A stretch of DNA of 30,406 nt, from contig JAGWHA010000004.1 of NCBI GenBank assembly GCA_028867095.1, forward strand, positions 1 to 30,406. The letters are read 5' to 3'. A program made the position numbers and the translations under genes. The notes beneath the pieces were generated by a model. It was not told the origin of the DNA. It did no database searches and saw nothing but the letters and a program-made list of their open reading frames with translations. Of this stretch, positions 6,491 to 14,057 are shown piece after piece. The DNA comes from Microcaldota archaeon. Lineage in GTDB: Archaea; Micrarchaeota; Micrarchaeia; Micrarchaeales; CABMGC01. Every line of letters starts with the position of its first letter. The first letter of the stretch is position 1.

Positions 6491-7468
6491 CTAGAATCCC
6501 GAGACCCTCTCGATTCCCTGTATCGCGGGCAGGCTGCAGACAGGCGCGGTGTTTCCGATGCTTGAGCAGATCATCGCTATGTATAGGTCCGCCCCGCCGT
6601 ACTGGGTCCATGAGAACTCATTGTCAGGGTTTGCAAGCTGGGAGTAGATCTGCGCATGGGTCATGTTCATTATCGTCGTGTTTCCGTTGGTGAAGGCTAT
6701 CGCGTCGGCCCCAGGGACTATGTCCTTGCCCCAGATTGTGTAGGGGGTTCCCTGGAAGGTGTTAAGCTGGGCGATCAGGTCGGTCGCATTGATGTATGCG
6801 CCATTGCCGTTTGCCTGTGCCTGCTGCTGGAAGTAGGGGATTGACTGCAGCTGGAAGCCGAGAGCTATCTTGGACTGGTACTCGATCGGCAGGAAGTTTA
6901 TGTAGCCGCTTGTGTAGTTGCTGCCGAATGTCACTCCTGAGGAGGAGTTGTAGAGCGCAGGGGCCCAGTATATTGTTGGGACATCCCCGTCGCCGAGGGC
7001 GCTGTACCCGGTGTAGAGTGAGCCGAACTTGCCGAACCGGCTCAATGCCAGTGCCATCGCCCACCTGTTCTCTCCGCAATATATGCACGAGATTGCGCCG
7101 AGATATATGACTGAGGGCTTTCCGTCAACAACTAGCGCGTTGGTCCTCGCTATCGAGGCGCCGCCCACGTTTGGAAGCGAATGGTTTAGATACATCTCAC
7201 CCGCCCGTTCAAAGTATGCGTTTGAGGCGTTGTTGATCACCGCGAGCTGAGCCGGTGTAAGCGGGGAGTTGATTCCCGCAAGGGTGTGCCCGAAATTTGG
7301 CGCAGGGCCGACAAGGGACGCTTTCACAAGAGGGTATGCCGCAAGCACTATCGCAAGTATGCCTATGATAAGAGCGGTTGTCGAGATTATCTTGACCGTC
7401 CTTATCGCCTTCTCCAGCTTTTTCTGGGCGGATTGAGCCTGATGCTTTGTAGTAGCCATTGAAACCAT
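6491..7468 (-). CDS. DUF929 membrane-anchored thioredoxin-like protein
   Basis: A 325-residue protein matching the archaeal DUF929 family, known from Thermoplasmata, Sulfolobales and ARMAN-type archaea. It has a short cytoplasmic tail, one membrane anchor (about residues 28-50, IISTTALIIGILAIVLAAYP) and a large extracytoplasmic domain. This contains a thioredoxin-like CIYC motif (Cys128, Cys131) within GAISCIYCGENRWA, and a second cysteine pair near the C-terminus (MICSS...VCSLP). Many NxS/T sites (e.g. NSSS, NYTS, NATD, NTT) fit an exported glycoprotein. A role in disulfide chemistry outside the membrane is inferred. An in-frame ATG three codons on (7459) is an alternative start. It is transcribed from a promoter overlapped by an inverted repeat and coupled to the membrane gene downstream. 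Confidence 0.8.
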   Translation of the reverse strand: MVSMATTKHQAQSAQKKLEKAIRTVKIISTTALIIGILAIVLAAYPLVKASLVGPAPNFGHTLAGINSPLTPAQLAVINNASNAYFERAGEMYLNHSLPNVGGASIARTNALVVDGKPSVIYLGAISCIYCGENRWAMALALSRFGKFGSLYTGYSALGDGDVPTIYWAPALYNSSSGVTFGSNYTSGYINFLPIEYQSKIALGFQLQSIPYFQQQAQANGNGAYINATDLIAQLNTFQGTPYTIWGKDIVPGADAIAFTNGNTTIMNMTHAQIYSQLANPDNEFSWTQYGGADLYIAMICSSIGNTAPVCSLPAIQGIERVSGF

Positions 7469-7484
7469 TCCGAATTAGACCTGG

Positions 7485-7507
7485 CAAATATTAATAGATA
7501 ATATTTG
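7485..7507. promoter_or_regulatory. Inverted repeat in the DUF929/tatD divergent promoter
   Basis: CAAATATT (7485-7492) and AATATTTG (7500-7507) form 8-bp perfect arms around a 7-bp spacer, a normal operator geometry for a dimeric regulator. It covers the AT-rich core promoter expected for the DUF929 gene. Confidence 0.45.
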
Positions 7508-7535
7508 TCTATTCTATTATATTCAGCAGGGATAA

Positions 7536-7544
7536 TTATATATT
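7536..7544 (+). promoter_or_regulatory. TATA box of the TatD gene
   Basis: TTATATATT predicts a transcript start at about 7565-7567, matching the ATG at 7566, so the mRNA is probably leaderless. Confidence 0.5.
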
Positions 7545-7565
7545 ACTAGATTTGAGGGCCTTCCG

Positions 7566-8327
7566 ATGTATCAGAACACAAAGTCAATATCGCGGACAAT
7601 GCAGGATACCGCAGATCTCTCTGATGCGCACTGCCATCTCAACCTATTCCCAGACCCAAAGCAGACAATCAGGGAGTGCGCAGCGCATGGGATGAAGGTG
7701 ATGCTGGCGACAGGCGGAAGCATGAAGGACAATCTGCAGGTTTCTGAGCTCGCGCGCGCGGAGATAGTGTTTGGGATAGTCGGAATCGGGCCTGATTTTG
7801 CCAATGAGGTTGACCAGGTAGGGATGCTCGCCAATCTTGTGAGGGGAAACAGGAAGATTGTGGGGATAGGGGAGATAGGACTTGACTTCAAGATAGCAAG
7901 CGGAGCAGAGCAGATCGATAGGCAAAGGGAACTCTTTGAGAGGCAGATAGTGCTGGCAAAGCAGCTCGAGCTGCCGATAGTCATACACTCGCGGAACTCA
8001 TTTAGGGAAGTGCTAAAGATCCTGGATGGCCATGGCGTCAAGCGTGCGATGTTCCACTTCTTCGAGGGCAACGGCGCTGATGCAAAGGAGCTTGAGAGCC
8101 GTGGATACCTGATGTCTGTTCCGCCGGTGGAGAACAGCAAGAGGAAGGACGCGATTCGCAGCATCAGCCTGAAAAACATCGTGGTGGAGACGGATTCGCC
8201 GGTTGTCGGCAAGACCCCGCTGGACGTAAAGCGCTCGCTTGAGATGATTGCAAAAATACGCGGGATGGGGGTCAGCGAGCTCGCCCAGATAACGACAGAC
8301 AACCTAAGGGAGTTCTTTTATATTTAG
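7566..8327 (+). CDS. TatD-family metal-dependent hydrolase/nuclease
   Basis: A 253-residue TIM-barrel metallohydrolase of the TatD family, which acts as a magnesium-dependent DNase or exonuclease in the cytoplasm. The metal ligands are visible: His22 and His24 in SDAHCHL, Glu in GEIGLD, His in VIHSR, His in the AMFHFFEG segment and Asp in VVETDSP. The length is typical. The ATG at 7566 fits a leaderless transcript from the TATA at 7536; a second Met at codon 12 is possible. The end of this gene carries the TATA box of the following tRNA (8317-8324), so the coding sequence and the tRNA promoter overlap. Substrate cannot be told from sequence. Confidence 0.88.
   Translation: MYQNTKSISRTMQDTADLSDAHCHLNLFPDPKQTIRECAAHGMKVMLATGGSMKDNLQVSELARAEIVFGIVGIGPDFANEVDQVGMLANLVRGNRKIVGIGEIGLDFKIASGAEQIDRQRELFERQIVLAKQLELPIVIHSRNSFREVLKILDGHGVKRAMFHFFEGNGADAKELESRGYLMSVPPVENSKRKDAIRSISLKNIVVETDSPVVGKTPLDVKRSLEMIAKIRGMGVSELAQITTDNLREFFYI
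8317..8324 (+). promoter_or_regulatory. TATA box of tRNA-Arg(TCT), inside the end of the TatD gene
   Basis: TTTATATT starts exactly 30 nt before the tRNA 5' end at 8347, the same distance as for the other tRNA. It lies in the last codons of the preceding gene. Confidence 0.6.
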
Positions 8328-8346
8328 AAGTTCAATGATTTCTACT

Positions 8347-8436
8347 GGGCCCGTAGCTCAGCTTGGATAGAGCGGCAGACTTCTAATCTGTAGGTCGCGG
8401 GTTCAAAATCAACTGATGAAAATCCCGCCGGGCCCG
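8347..8436 (+). tRNA. tRNA-Arg (anticodon TCT) with a T-loop intron
   Basis: Cloverleaf: acceptor GGGCCCG/CGGGCCC, D stem GCTC/GAGC, anticodon stem GCAGA/TCTGT with loop CTTCTAA (anticodon TCT, Arg), T stem GCGGG (8397-8401)/CCCGC (8424-8428), discriminator G, no encoded CCA. The T loop is 22 nt instead of 7. Removing 8408-8422 leaves the canonical TTCAAAT, giving a mature length of 75 nt. The extra sequence folds as a complete bulge-helix-bulge, so it is a splicing-endonuclease intron between T-loop positions 59 and 60. There is no TATA box between the tRNA and the UPF0147 gene that follows 22 nt later. Confidence 0.95.
8408..8422 (+). other. 15-nt tRNA intron with bulge-helix-bulge
   Basis: From the T stem inward: a 3-nt bulge AAT (8421-8423) on the 3' strand; a 4-bp helix TTCA (8402-8405)/TGAA (8417-8420); a 3-nt bulge AAA (8406-8408) on the 5' strand; and an inner helix TC(A)/(T)GA with a tiny loop. 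Cutting after the second base of each bulge (8407/8408 and 8422/8423) removes exactly 15 nt and restores TTCAAAT. Confidence 0.9.
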
Positions 8437-8458
8437 GGATGAAAGCACAGGTGTTATT

Positions 8459-8728
8459 ATGACAAAAGACGAAAAACAGTTTGACGAAACGATTGCACAG
8501 GTAAAACAGCAGATAGACATGCTCCTGGGGGACAACAGCGTGCCTAGGAACGTGAAGGGCGCGCTTGAGGAGGCAAAGAAGGCGCTTGACGGAAAGGTAA
8601 GCTACGCGGAGAGGGCAAGTGGCGCAACATACAAGATAGACGAGGTCTCAAACGACATAAACCTGCCCCCTTACGCAAGGACCGTGATCTGGAATCTGCT
8701 CAGCCTTCTCGAATCGATCAAGGAGTAG
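8459..8728 (+). CDS. UPF0147 family protein
   Basis: An 89-residue helical protein matching the archaeal UPF0147 family. Visible landmarks are the VPRNVKGALEEAKKAL segment (about residues 28-43), the conserved KIDEVSNDINLPPYARTVIW core (about residues 62-81) and the LLSLLESI helix at the end. The family is widespread in archaea, but its function is unknown. The ATG at 8459 follows AGGTG (8449-8453) at normal Shine-Dalgarno spacing. No TATA box is visible in the 22 nt after the tRNA, so the mRNA probably arises from the tRNA-Arg promoter, which would make tRNA 3' processing also create the mRNA 5' end. Its stop lies 3 nt from that of the convergent membrane gene. Confidence 0.9.
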   Translation: MTKDEKQFDETIAQVKQQIDMLLGDNSVPRNVKGALEEAKKALDGKVSYAERASGATYKIDEVSNDINLPPYARTVIWNLLSLLESIKE

Positions 8729-8731
8729 GAG

Positions 8732-8956
8732 CTAGTCCTCATCAAAAGCGGATTTTTTCTTGTCCCTTTGGAGGTTCATTATGTGCCAAAGGGAGATGAT
8801 TGATATCCCTCCTGCTCCGGCGCTTGCCGGGGTCCCTCCGTTTATCGTGACGTCAAGAACGACTATGGCTGAGCTAAGTGCGGTAATCCCGATGAAGCCT
8901 GCAGTCTCCTTCTTCACCTCTAGTTCCCTGGAATCTTCCCTGTTTCTCCAAACCAT
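8732..8956 (-). CDS. Small two-helix membrane protein
   Basis: A 74-residue protein with a charged N-terminal stretch (VWRNREDSRELEVKKE), two hydrophobic helices (about residues 19-36, GFIGITALSSAIVVLDV, and 45-60, GAGGISIISLWHIM) separated by a Gly/Pro/Ala turn, and a charged C-terminus (QRDKKKSAFDED). Both termini are probably cytoplasmic. I do not recognise a family. The start is well supported: an AGGTGA ribosome site lies a few nt before the ATG, and a TATA sequence on the minus strand at 8994-9000 predicts a leader of about 14 nt. It is convergent with the UPF0147 gene. Confidence 0.65.
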   Translation of the reverse strand: MVWRNREDSRELEVKKETAGFIGITALSSAIVVLDVTINGGTPASAGAGGISIISLWHIMNLQRDKKKSAFDED

Positions 8957-8993
8957 TCGGTCACCTAATTTATTCTTGATTGGCGGCCCTGTT

Positions 8994-9000
8994 TTATAAA
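8994..9000 (-). promoter_or_regulatory. TATA box of the small membrane protein gene
   Basis: TTTATAA on the minus strand predicts a transcript start near 8970, with AGGTGA and the ATG at 8956 just downstream. Confidence 0.5.
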
Positions 9001-9044
9001 ATGTCTCTATAGGTTTGTTTAGCAGCCATAAAATCGCTAAAAGG

Positions 9045-9052
9045 TTTTATAC
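9045..9052 (+). promoter_or_regulatory. TATA box of the polymerase D operon
   Basis: TTTTATAC predicts transcription from about 9076, 8 nt before the TTG at 9084. Any start codon upstream of this, such as the TTG at 9015, would not be in the transcript. Confidence 0.55.
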
Positions 9053-9083
9053 CTATTTTGCCCATTACCTTCTGGGGGCTGTC

Positions 9084-10598
9084 TTGTCGGAGAATAGACT
9101 AATTGTAGAGCTTGCTAACCGTCTCAATAACAGGGTAGTGATAGCCTCTGAGATAAGCGATGATAATATCCGGGGCGCGGACATTGAGGCCCTGGGCGCA
9201 AGGATAGAGTCCTTCTTCTCGGAGAAGCACGGCGCATCGATACTCACAAGGCAGATCCTCGAGCAGATCCTAAAGCAGCAGGAGGACGAGAAGGTGCCGG
9301 AAACCATCGAGATATCGCATTCAAGCGACTTCAAGCCGATGGCGAAGGAGGTGGGAAGAAGGTTCACGCTCAGGGAAAGCAAGATAGACAAGACGGGCGG
9401 TAAGGCATCGGACTTCACGGACTATTTCAGGGACAGATTTGACAAACTGCGCGACTTTGTGAGGATGCACCAGGGAATGATGGCAGGGATGCTGCGCGGA
9501 ATAGACGCTATAAAGCAGTATGCGGAAGGGAAGGACGTGGGCGTCATAGGGATGGTATACGACAAGATCATCACAAAGAACGGCAACATACTTGTCACCC
9601 TTGAGGACGAGACTGGAACGGCGAAGGTGCTATTTGTGAAGCAGACGTCGAATCCGAAGTCCGGGGAGGTGTTTGAGAACGCAAAGAAGCTTGTAAGCGA
9701 CGACGTGATTGCGATAAAGGGGAAGATATACAACAAGCTTGTGATAGTCAACACCTTCGTGTGGCCCGACATTCCGATACACCACAGGGTGCCGACGGAG
9801 AGCGACATTGCTGTTGCGATGATGTCGGACGTGCATGTGGGGAGCAAGCTCTTTATGGAGAAGGAGTTCAGCCACATGCTCAAGTGGCTCAACGGAAACA
9901 TCGATTCAAAGAAGGAGCTCGCCGGGAAGATAAAGTACCTGATAATAAACGGGGACGTGGCAGACGGGATAGGCGTCTATCCTAATCAGGACAAGGACCT
10001 TGCGGTGCTTGACATTTACAAACAATACTCGATCTTCTTCGACTTCCTCTACTCAATCCCAGAGTACATAGAGGTATTCATAACGCCGGGGAACCATGAC
10101 GCGGTCCAGAGGGCAGAGCCGCAGCCGCCGCTGACGAAGGAGCTGCTTGGGGACTTCAAGATGAGCAACGTGCACATAATCGCGAACCCGACCAACATCA
10201 ACATAGAGGGGCTCAAGGTTCTGGCATACCACGGGACTTCCCTTGACTCGGTGATACAGGCGATACCGGAGTGCAGCTACGCAAAGCCCGAGATTGCGAT
10301 GACTGAGATACTCAAAAGGCGCCACCTCTCCCCGATCTACGGCGGAAACGTAATCGTGCCGTCAAGCAAGGACGCGCTCGTGATAGACGAGGTGCCTGAC
10401 ATCCTTCACATGGGGCACGTGCACAAGAACGGGGCAAGCGATTACCACGGGACGCTCATAGTAAACAGCGGCACATGGCAGGCGAGGACCGCATTTCAGG
10501 TGAAACAGGGGCACATCCCGACTCCAGGAATACTGCCAGTCTATGAATCGAAGAGCATGATGCTCTCGAATGTGGATTTCAACAACCTTGGTGTTTGA
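9084..10598 (+). CDS. polB: DNA polymerase D small subunit DP1 (proofreading exonuclease)
   Basis: The small subunit of archaeal replicative polymerase D, carrying the Mre11-like 3'-5' exonuclease. At 504 residues it has an N-terminal helical region, an OB-fold (about residues 155-225, e.g. GNILVTLEDETGTAKVLFVK) and a calcineurin-like phosphoesterase domain. The metal ligands are intact: DVHVGS (Asp249, His251), NGDVADG (Asp291), GNHD (Asn337, His338), AYHG and GHVH (His445, His447). TTG at 9084 is chosen because the TATA box at 9045-9052 lies downstream of the earlier TTG at 9015, and because SENRLIVELANRL is a natural beginning. The stop codon directly touches the ATG of DP2, so the two subunits are made from one message. 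It binds the DP2 C-terminus. Confidence 0.95.
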   Translation: MSENRLIVELANRLNNRVVIASEISDDNIRGADIEALGARIESFFSEKHGASILTRQILEQILKQQEDEKVPETIEISHSSDFKPMAKEVGRRFTLRESKIDKTGGKASDFTDYFRDRFDKLRDFVRMHQGMMAGMLRGIDAIKQYAEGKDVGVIGMVYDKIITKNGNILVTLEDETGTAKVLFVKQTSNPKSGEVFENAKKLVSDDVIAIKGKIYNKLVIVNTFVWPDIPIHHRVPTESDIAVAMMSDVHVGSKLFMEKEFSHMLKWLNGNIDSKKELAGKIKYLIINGDVADGIGVYPNQDKDLAVLDIYKQYSIFFDFLYSIPEYIEVFITPGNHDAVQRAEPQPPLTKELLGDFKMSNVHIIANPTNINIEGLKVLAYHGTSLDSVIQAIPECSYAKPEIAMTEILKRRHLSPIYGGNVIVPSSKDALVIDEVPDILHMGHVHKNGASDYHGTLIVNSGTWQARTAFQVKQGHIPTPGILPVYESKSMMLSNVDFNNLGV

Positions 10599-13500
10599 AT
10601 GGATACACAGCAATACTTTGATCTTCTCTCAGGCGATTTCGACAAGGCGCACGAGGTTGCGAGGAAGGCTAGGATGAAGGGATTCGATCCGGAAAACTTC
10701 GTTGAGATAAAGATTGCGCCGGACATCGCATCGCGAGTCGAGGGGATCATAGGGGTGCCGGGACTTGCAGACATCATAAGAAAGAAGTTCCGCAACCAGC
10801 CCAAGTCCGAGCTTGCCTTTGACGTGGTAAAGGAGATATGCACCCACGAGGACTTTGCAAAGTATGACAATCTCAAGAGGCTCGAGCTTGCTGTCAGGGT
10901 CGGCCTTGCAATTCAGACAGACGGGATTCTTGTCGCCCCTACAGAAGGGGTATACGGAATAACGCAGATGAAGAATCCTGACGGCTCGGACTATCTCTCG
11001 ATGGTGTTCACGGGACCAATAAGAAGCGCAGGAGGAACCTCTGTCGCGCTGTCAGTCGCTTTTGCGGACTATGCGAGGAGGATATTCGGGTTTGGAAGCT
11101 ACCAACCGACACAGGAGGAGGTTGAGAGATACGTTGAGGAGGTTGAGATTTACAATGCCCGCGCGGTCAGACTCCAGTACAAGCCTGCTGATGAGGACCT
11201 AAGGAGCATAGTGAACAACTGCCCTATCTGCATAGACAGCCTTCCCACCGAGGACATTGAGGTTAGCGTGCACAGGGACCTCAAGAAGATCGGCTTTGAC
11301 GGGAAGGAGGTTAGGGTCTCAAACAGGATAAGGGGAGGGATCCCGCTTGTGCTATGCGAGGGGATCGCGCAGAAGGCAAAGAAGGTGCTAAAGGAGGTTA
11401 AGAACGTCGGGCTGGACTGGAGCTGGCTAAACAACGTGATAAAGGTCGAGAAGGCTGACAAGGGGGCAAAGCTCGAGCAAAAGGACGGTGCGAGGTCATT
11501 CCTTGACGAGCTGGTCGCGGGTAGGCCGATACTCTCCTACCCTGGATTCGTCGGGGGATTCAGGCTCAGGTATGGGAGGAGCAGGATGAGCGGGATTGCT
11601 GCGATGGGAGTGCATCCGGCGACAATGATACTCACGATGGGATTCATGGCAACAGGGACCCAGCTCAAGATGGAGCAGCCAAGGAAGGGATGCATCGTCA
11701 CCCCAGTGGATTCAATTGAGGGCCCTTTCATAAGGCTGAAGTCTGGCGAGGCGCTTAGGGTGAACAGCGCGGAGATGGCAAACAGGGTGAAGGATGATGT
11801 TGAGGAAATAATCTCAATCGGTGACATATTAATCACATTTGGGGACTTCAGGAACGCGAACACGCCGCTGATGCCGACAAGCTATGTGGAGGAGTTCTGG
11901 GAGGCGCAGCTTGCGGAGAAAGATCCAAGCTTGACATTTGACCATGAGAGGATGGACTTTAGGACCGCATACGAAATATCGATGAGGCACGGAGTCCCGA
12001 TACATCCCAAGTTCCTCTTTGAGTTCCAGGCGCTGCCTAACTCGGATATCGCGCAGATTGCACAGATTATAGCAAGGGGCTCTGATTGGAAGAGCTCTGC
12101 AGACCTGTTTTCAGTTGATGGGCTCGAGATTGAAAACAGGCCGGAGGTAAAGAAGAACTTGGAATCCCTTGTTGTGCCGCACACGGTGAGGGAAGGAAAG
12201 ATAGTTATTGCAGGGGATTATGCGCAGAGCCTCTTGGCCTCTTTGGGATTCGCATCAGGGGCGGAGGGGAAGCTGCAGGTGAACGAATCGGTTCTTGAGG
12301 AATACGCAAGCCTCGATGACAAGGAGAGCCTAGAGCTAGTGAATGCGCTCGCCCCGTTTAGGATAATGAAGCGCTCGACTTTCATAGCCGGAAGGATCGG
12401 CAGGCCGGAGAAGGCCAAGGAGAGGATGATGAAGCCATCCCCTCACGGACTCTTCCCGATCGGCGACTACGGGGGGAAGGAGAGGAATATAACCAAGGCG
12501 TACCTAAACGACTCGAAAAAATTCGGGAGCAGAAAGTTCGTGGCGACGATTGCGAGATACACCTGCACAAGCTGCAAGAGGATGATAGAGACATCTTACT
12601 GCTATGACTGCGGGATGAAAGCGATTATCATCAGAATATGCGACAAGTGCAACAACCTGACCGAGAGCGTCAAGTGCGAAAATTGCGGGGCTGAGACGCG
12701 GGCGGGCGAGGAGAGGGAGATAGACATGACAAAGCTCATCTCAAGCGCCACCAGAAGGCTCAAGACCTCCAAGATGCCGGACACCGTGAAGGGAGTGAAG
12801 TGGCTGATGAGCAAGGACAAGAAGGTGGAGGCTGTGGAGAAGGGGATACTCAGAAGCCTCAACGGGCTTTGGGTCTTCAAGGACGGGACCGTGCGATTTG
12901 ACGCGACTGACGCTCCGATAACCCACATCTATCCGAAGGAGATAGGTGTCGGGATCGAAAAGCTGCGCGAGCTTGGTTATACGACTGATTACCTTGGCAA
13001 TCCGCTTGAGCGGGACGACCAGCTTCTTGAAATGAAGCACCAGGACGTGATACTCAGCAAGAACGGCGGCGTCTACATGCTCAAGACCACCCACTTCGTC
13101 GACGATCTGCTCACCAAGTTCTACGGGATTGAGCCGTTCTACAACGCGTCTACAGTCAATGACCTGATAGGGCACCTTGTGATCACGCTATCTCCCCATA
13201 CCTCATGCGGAGTGCTTGGAAGGATAATAGGGTTCACTGACGCCAACGTCGGGTTCGCCCACCCATACACCGTCTCAGCAAGGAGAAGGAACTGCGACGG
13301 TGACGAGGACACCACAATGATGCTCCTTGACGGGCTGATCAACTTCTCGAGGGGATACCTCTCGACAAACATAGGCGCGACAATGGATGCGCCGATCATT
13401 CTCTCCCCAAACATACTTCCGGAGGAGGTGGACGACGAGGTGCACGTGGTGGAGGTGGGAGGAAAGTTCTCATTGGATTTCTACAACAAGACGCTTGCAA

Positions 13501-14057
13501 GGGCCTCGCCCGCAGAGGCGGTGGTCGAGACGGTCAAGGACAGGCTGCAGAAAGGAGAGGAGAGATACAGGAACCTGCGATTCACGCACGGCGCTTCGCA
13601 GACCGCGATACTCGCATCGCCAAAGAGAAGCCTCTACGCGCTATTAAACAACATGCAGAGCAAGATTGACGCGGAGTTCAAGCTGATGAACATGCTTAGG
13701 ATGGTGGACACACGAGACGCAGCAAAGAGGCTTATTCTGAGCCACTTCATACCGGACCTGATTGGAAACCTCCACACCTTCTCGAGGCAGGGCTTTAGGT
13801 GCGTTGTTTGCAATGCGAAGTACAGGAGGATCCCGCTTTCCGGGGTGTGCACAAAGTGCCAGGGCAAGCTGCTGCTCACAGTCTCCAAGGGGGGAATAGA
13901 AAAGTACCTGGAGATTGCGATAACGCTTGGGGACACCTACAGCCTTGAACCATACATTCGCCAAAGGCTCAAGCTTGTGAAGGATGAGATAAACAACCTC
14001 TTCAGCGAGGAGGTGATACTTGACAAGAGGCAGTTCAACCTGAGCAGCTTCATTTAA
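10599..14057 (+). CDS. polC: DNA polymerase D large subunit DP2 (catalytic)
   Basis: The catalytic subunit of polymerase D, with a double-psi beta-barrel active site related to RNA polymerase. The protein is 1152 residues, a normal intein-free length. The catalytic motif NCDGDED sits at Asn898-Asp904. A zinc-binding region at about residues 656-700 has four CxxC pairs (CTSC, CYDC, CDKC, CENC), and a C-terminal zinc module lies at about 1068-1087 (CVVC...CTKC), near the segment that contacts DP1 and PCNA. Other landmarks include GPIRSAGGTSVALSV (about residue 140) and GGFRLRYGRSRMSGIAA. It begins directly after the DP1 stop. Its 3' end overlaps that of the convergent aminotransferase gene by 8 nt. 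Confidence 0.98.
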   Translation: MDTQQYFDLLSGDFDKAHEVARKARMKGFDPENFVEIKIAPDIASRVEGIIGVPGLADIIRKKFRNQPKSELAFDVVKEICTHEDFAKYDNLKRLELAVRVGLAIQTDGILVAPTEGVYGITQMKNPDGSDYLSMVFTGPIRSAGGTSVALSVAFADYARRIFGFGSYQPTQEEVERYVEEVEIYNARAVRLQYKPADEDLRSIVNNCPICIDSLPTEDIEVSVHRDLKKIGFDGKEVRVSNRIRGGIPLVLCEGIAQKAKKVLKEVKNVGLDWSWLNNVIKVEKADKGAKLEQKDGARSFLDELVAGRPILSYPGFVGGFRLRYGRSRMSGIAAMGVHPATMILTMGFMATGTQLKMEQPRKGCIVTPVDSIEGPFIRLKSGEALRVNSAEMANRVKDDVEEIISIGDILITFGDFRNANTPLMPTSYVEEFWEAQLAEKDPSLTFDHERMDFRTAYEISMRHGVPIHPKFLFEFQALPNSDIAQIAQIIARGSDWKSSADLFSVDGLEIENRPEVKKNLESLVVPHTVREGKIVIAGDYAQSLLASLGFASGAEGKLQVNESVLEEYASLDDKESLELVNALAPFRIMKRSTFIAGRIGRPEKAKERMMKPSPHGLFPIGDYGGKERNITKAYLNDSKKFGSRKFVATIARYTCTSCKRMIETSYCYDCGMKAIIIRICDKCNNLTESVKCENCGAETRAGEEREIDMTKLISSATRRLKTSKMPDTVKGVKWLMSKDKKVEAVEKGILRSLNGLWVFKDGTVRFDATDAPITHIYPKEIGVGIEKLRELGYTTDYLGNPLERDDQLLEMKHQDVILSKNGGVYMLKTTHFVDDLLTKFYGIEPFYNASTVNDLIGHLVITLSPHTSCGVLGRIIGFTDANVGFAHPYTVSARRRNCDGDEDTTMMLLDGLINFSRGYLSTNIGATMDAPIILSPNILPEEVDDEVHVVEVGGKFSLDFYNKTLARASPAEAVVETVKDRLQKGEERYRNLRFTHGASQTAILASPKRSLYALLNNMQSKIDAEFKLMNMLRMVDTRDAAKRLILSHFIPDLIGNLHTFSRQGFRCVVCNAKYRRIPLSGVCTKCQGKLLLTVSKGGIEKYLEIAITLGDTYSLEPYIRQRLKLVKDEINNLFSEEVILDKRQFNLSSFI

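Noticed and set aside
7571..8302. A 243-codon open frame opposite the TatD gene.
   Set aside because: It mirrors the TatD gene, which has all its metal-binding motifs; the antisense translation shows no domain.
8408..8422. CTGATGA within the tRNA intron as a possible C/D box element.
   Set aside because: A 15-nt intron is too short for a C/D RNA, and the bases are fully explained by the bulge-helix-bulge.
10599..14057. A possible intein in DP2, common at this protein's active site in other archaea.
   Set aside because: The protein is 1152 residues with NCDGDED uninterrupted and no intein end motifs seen.
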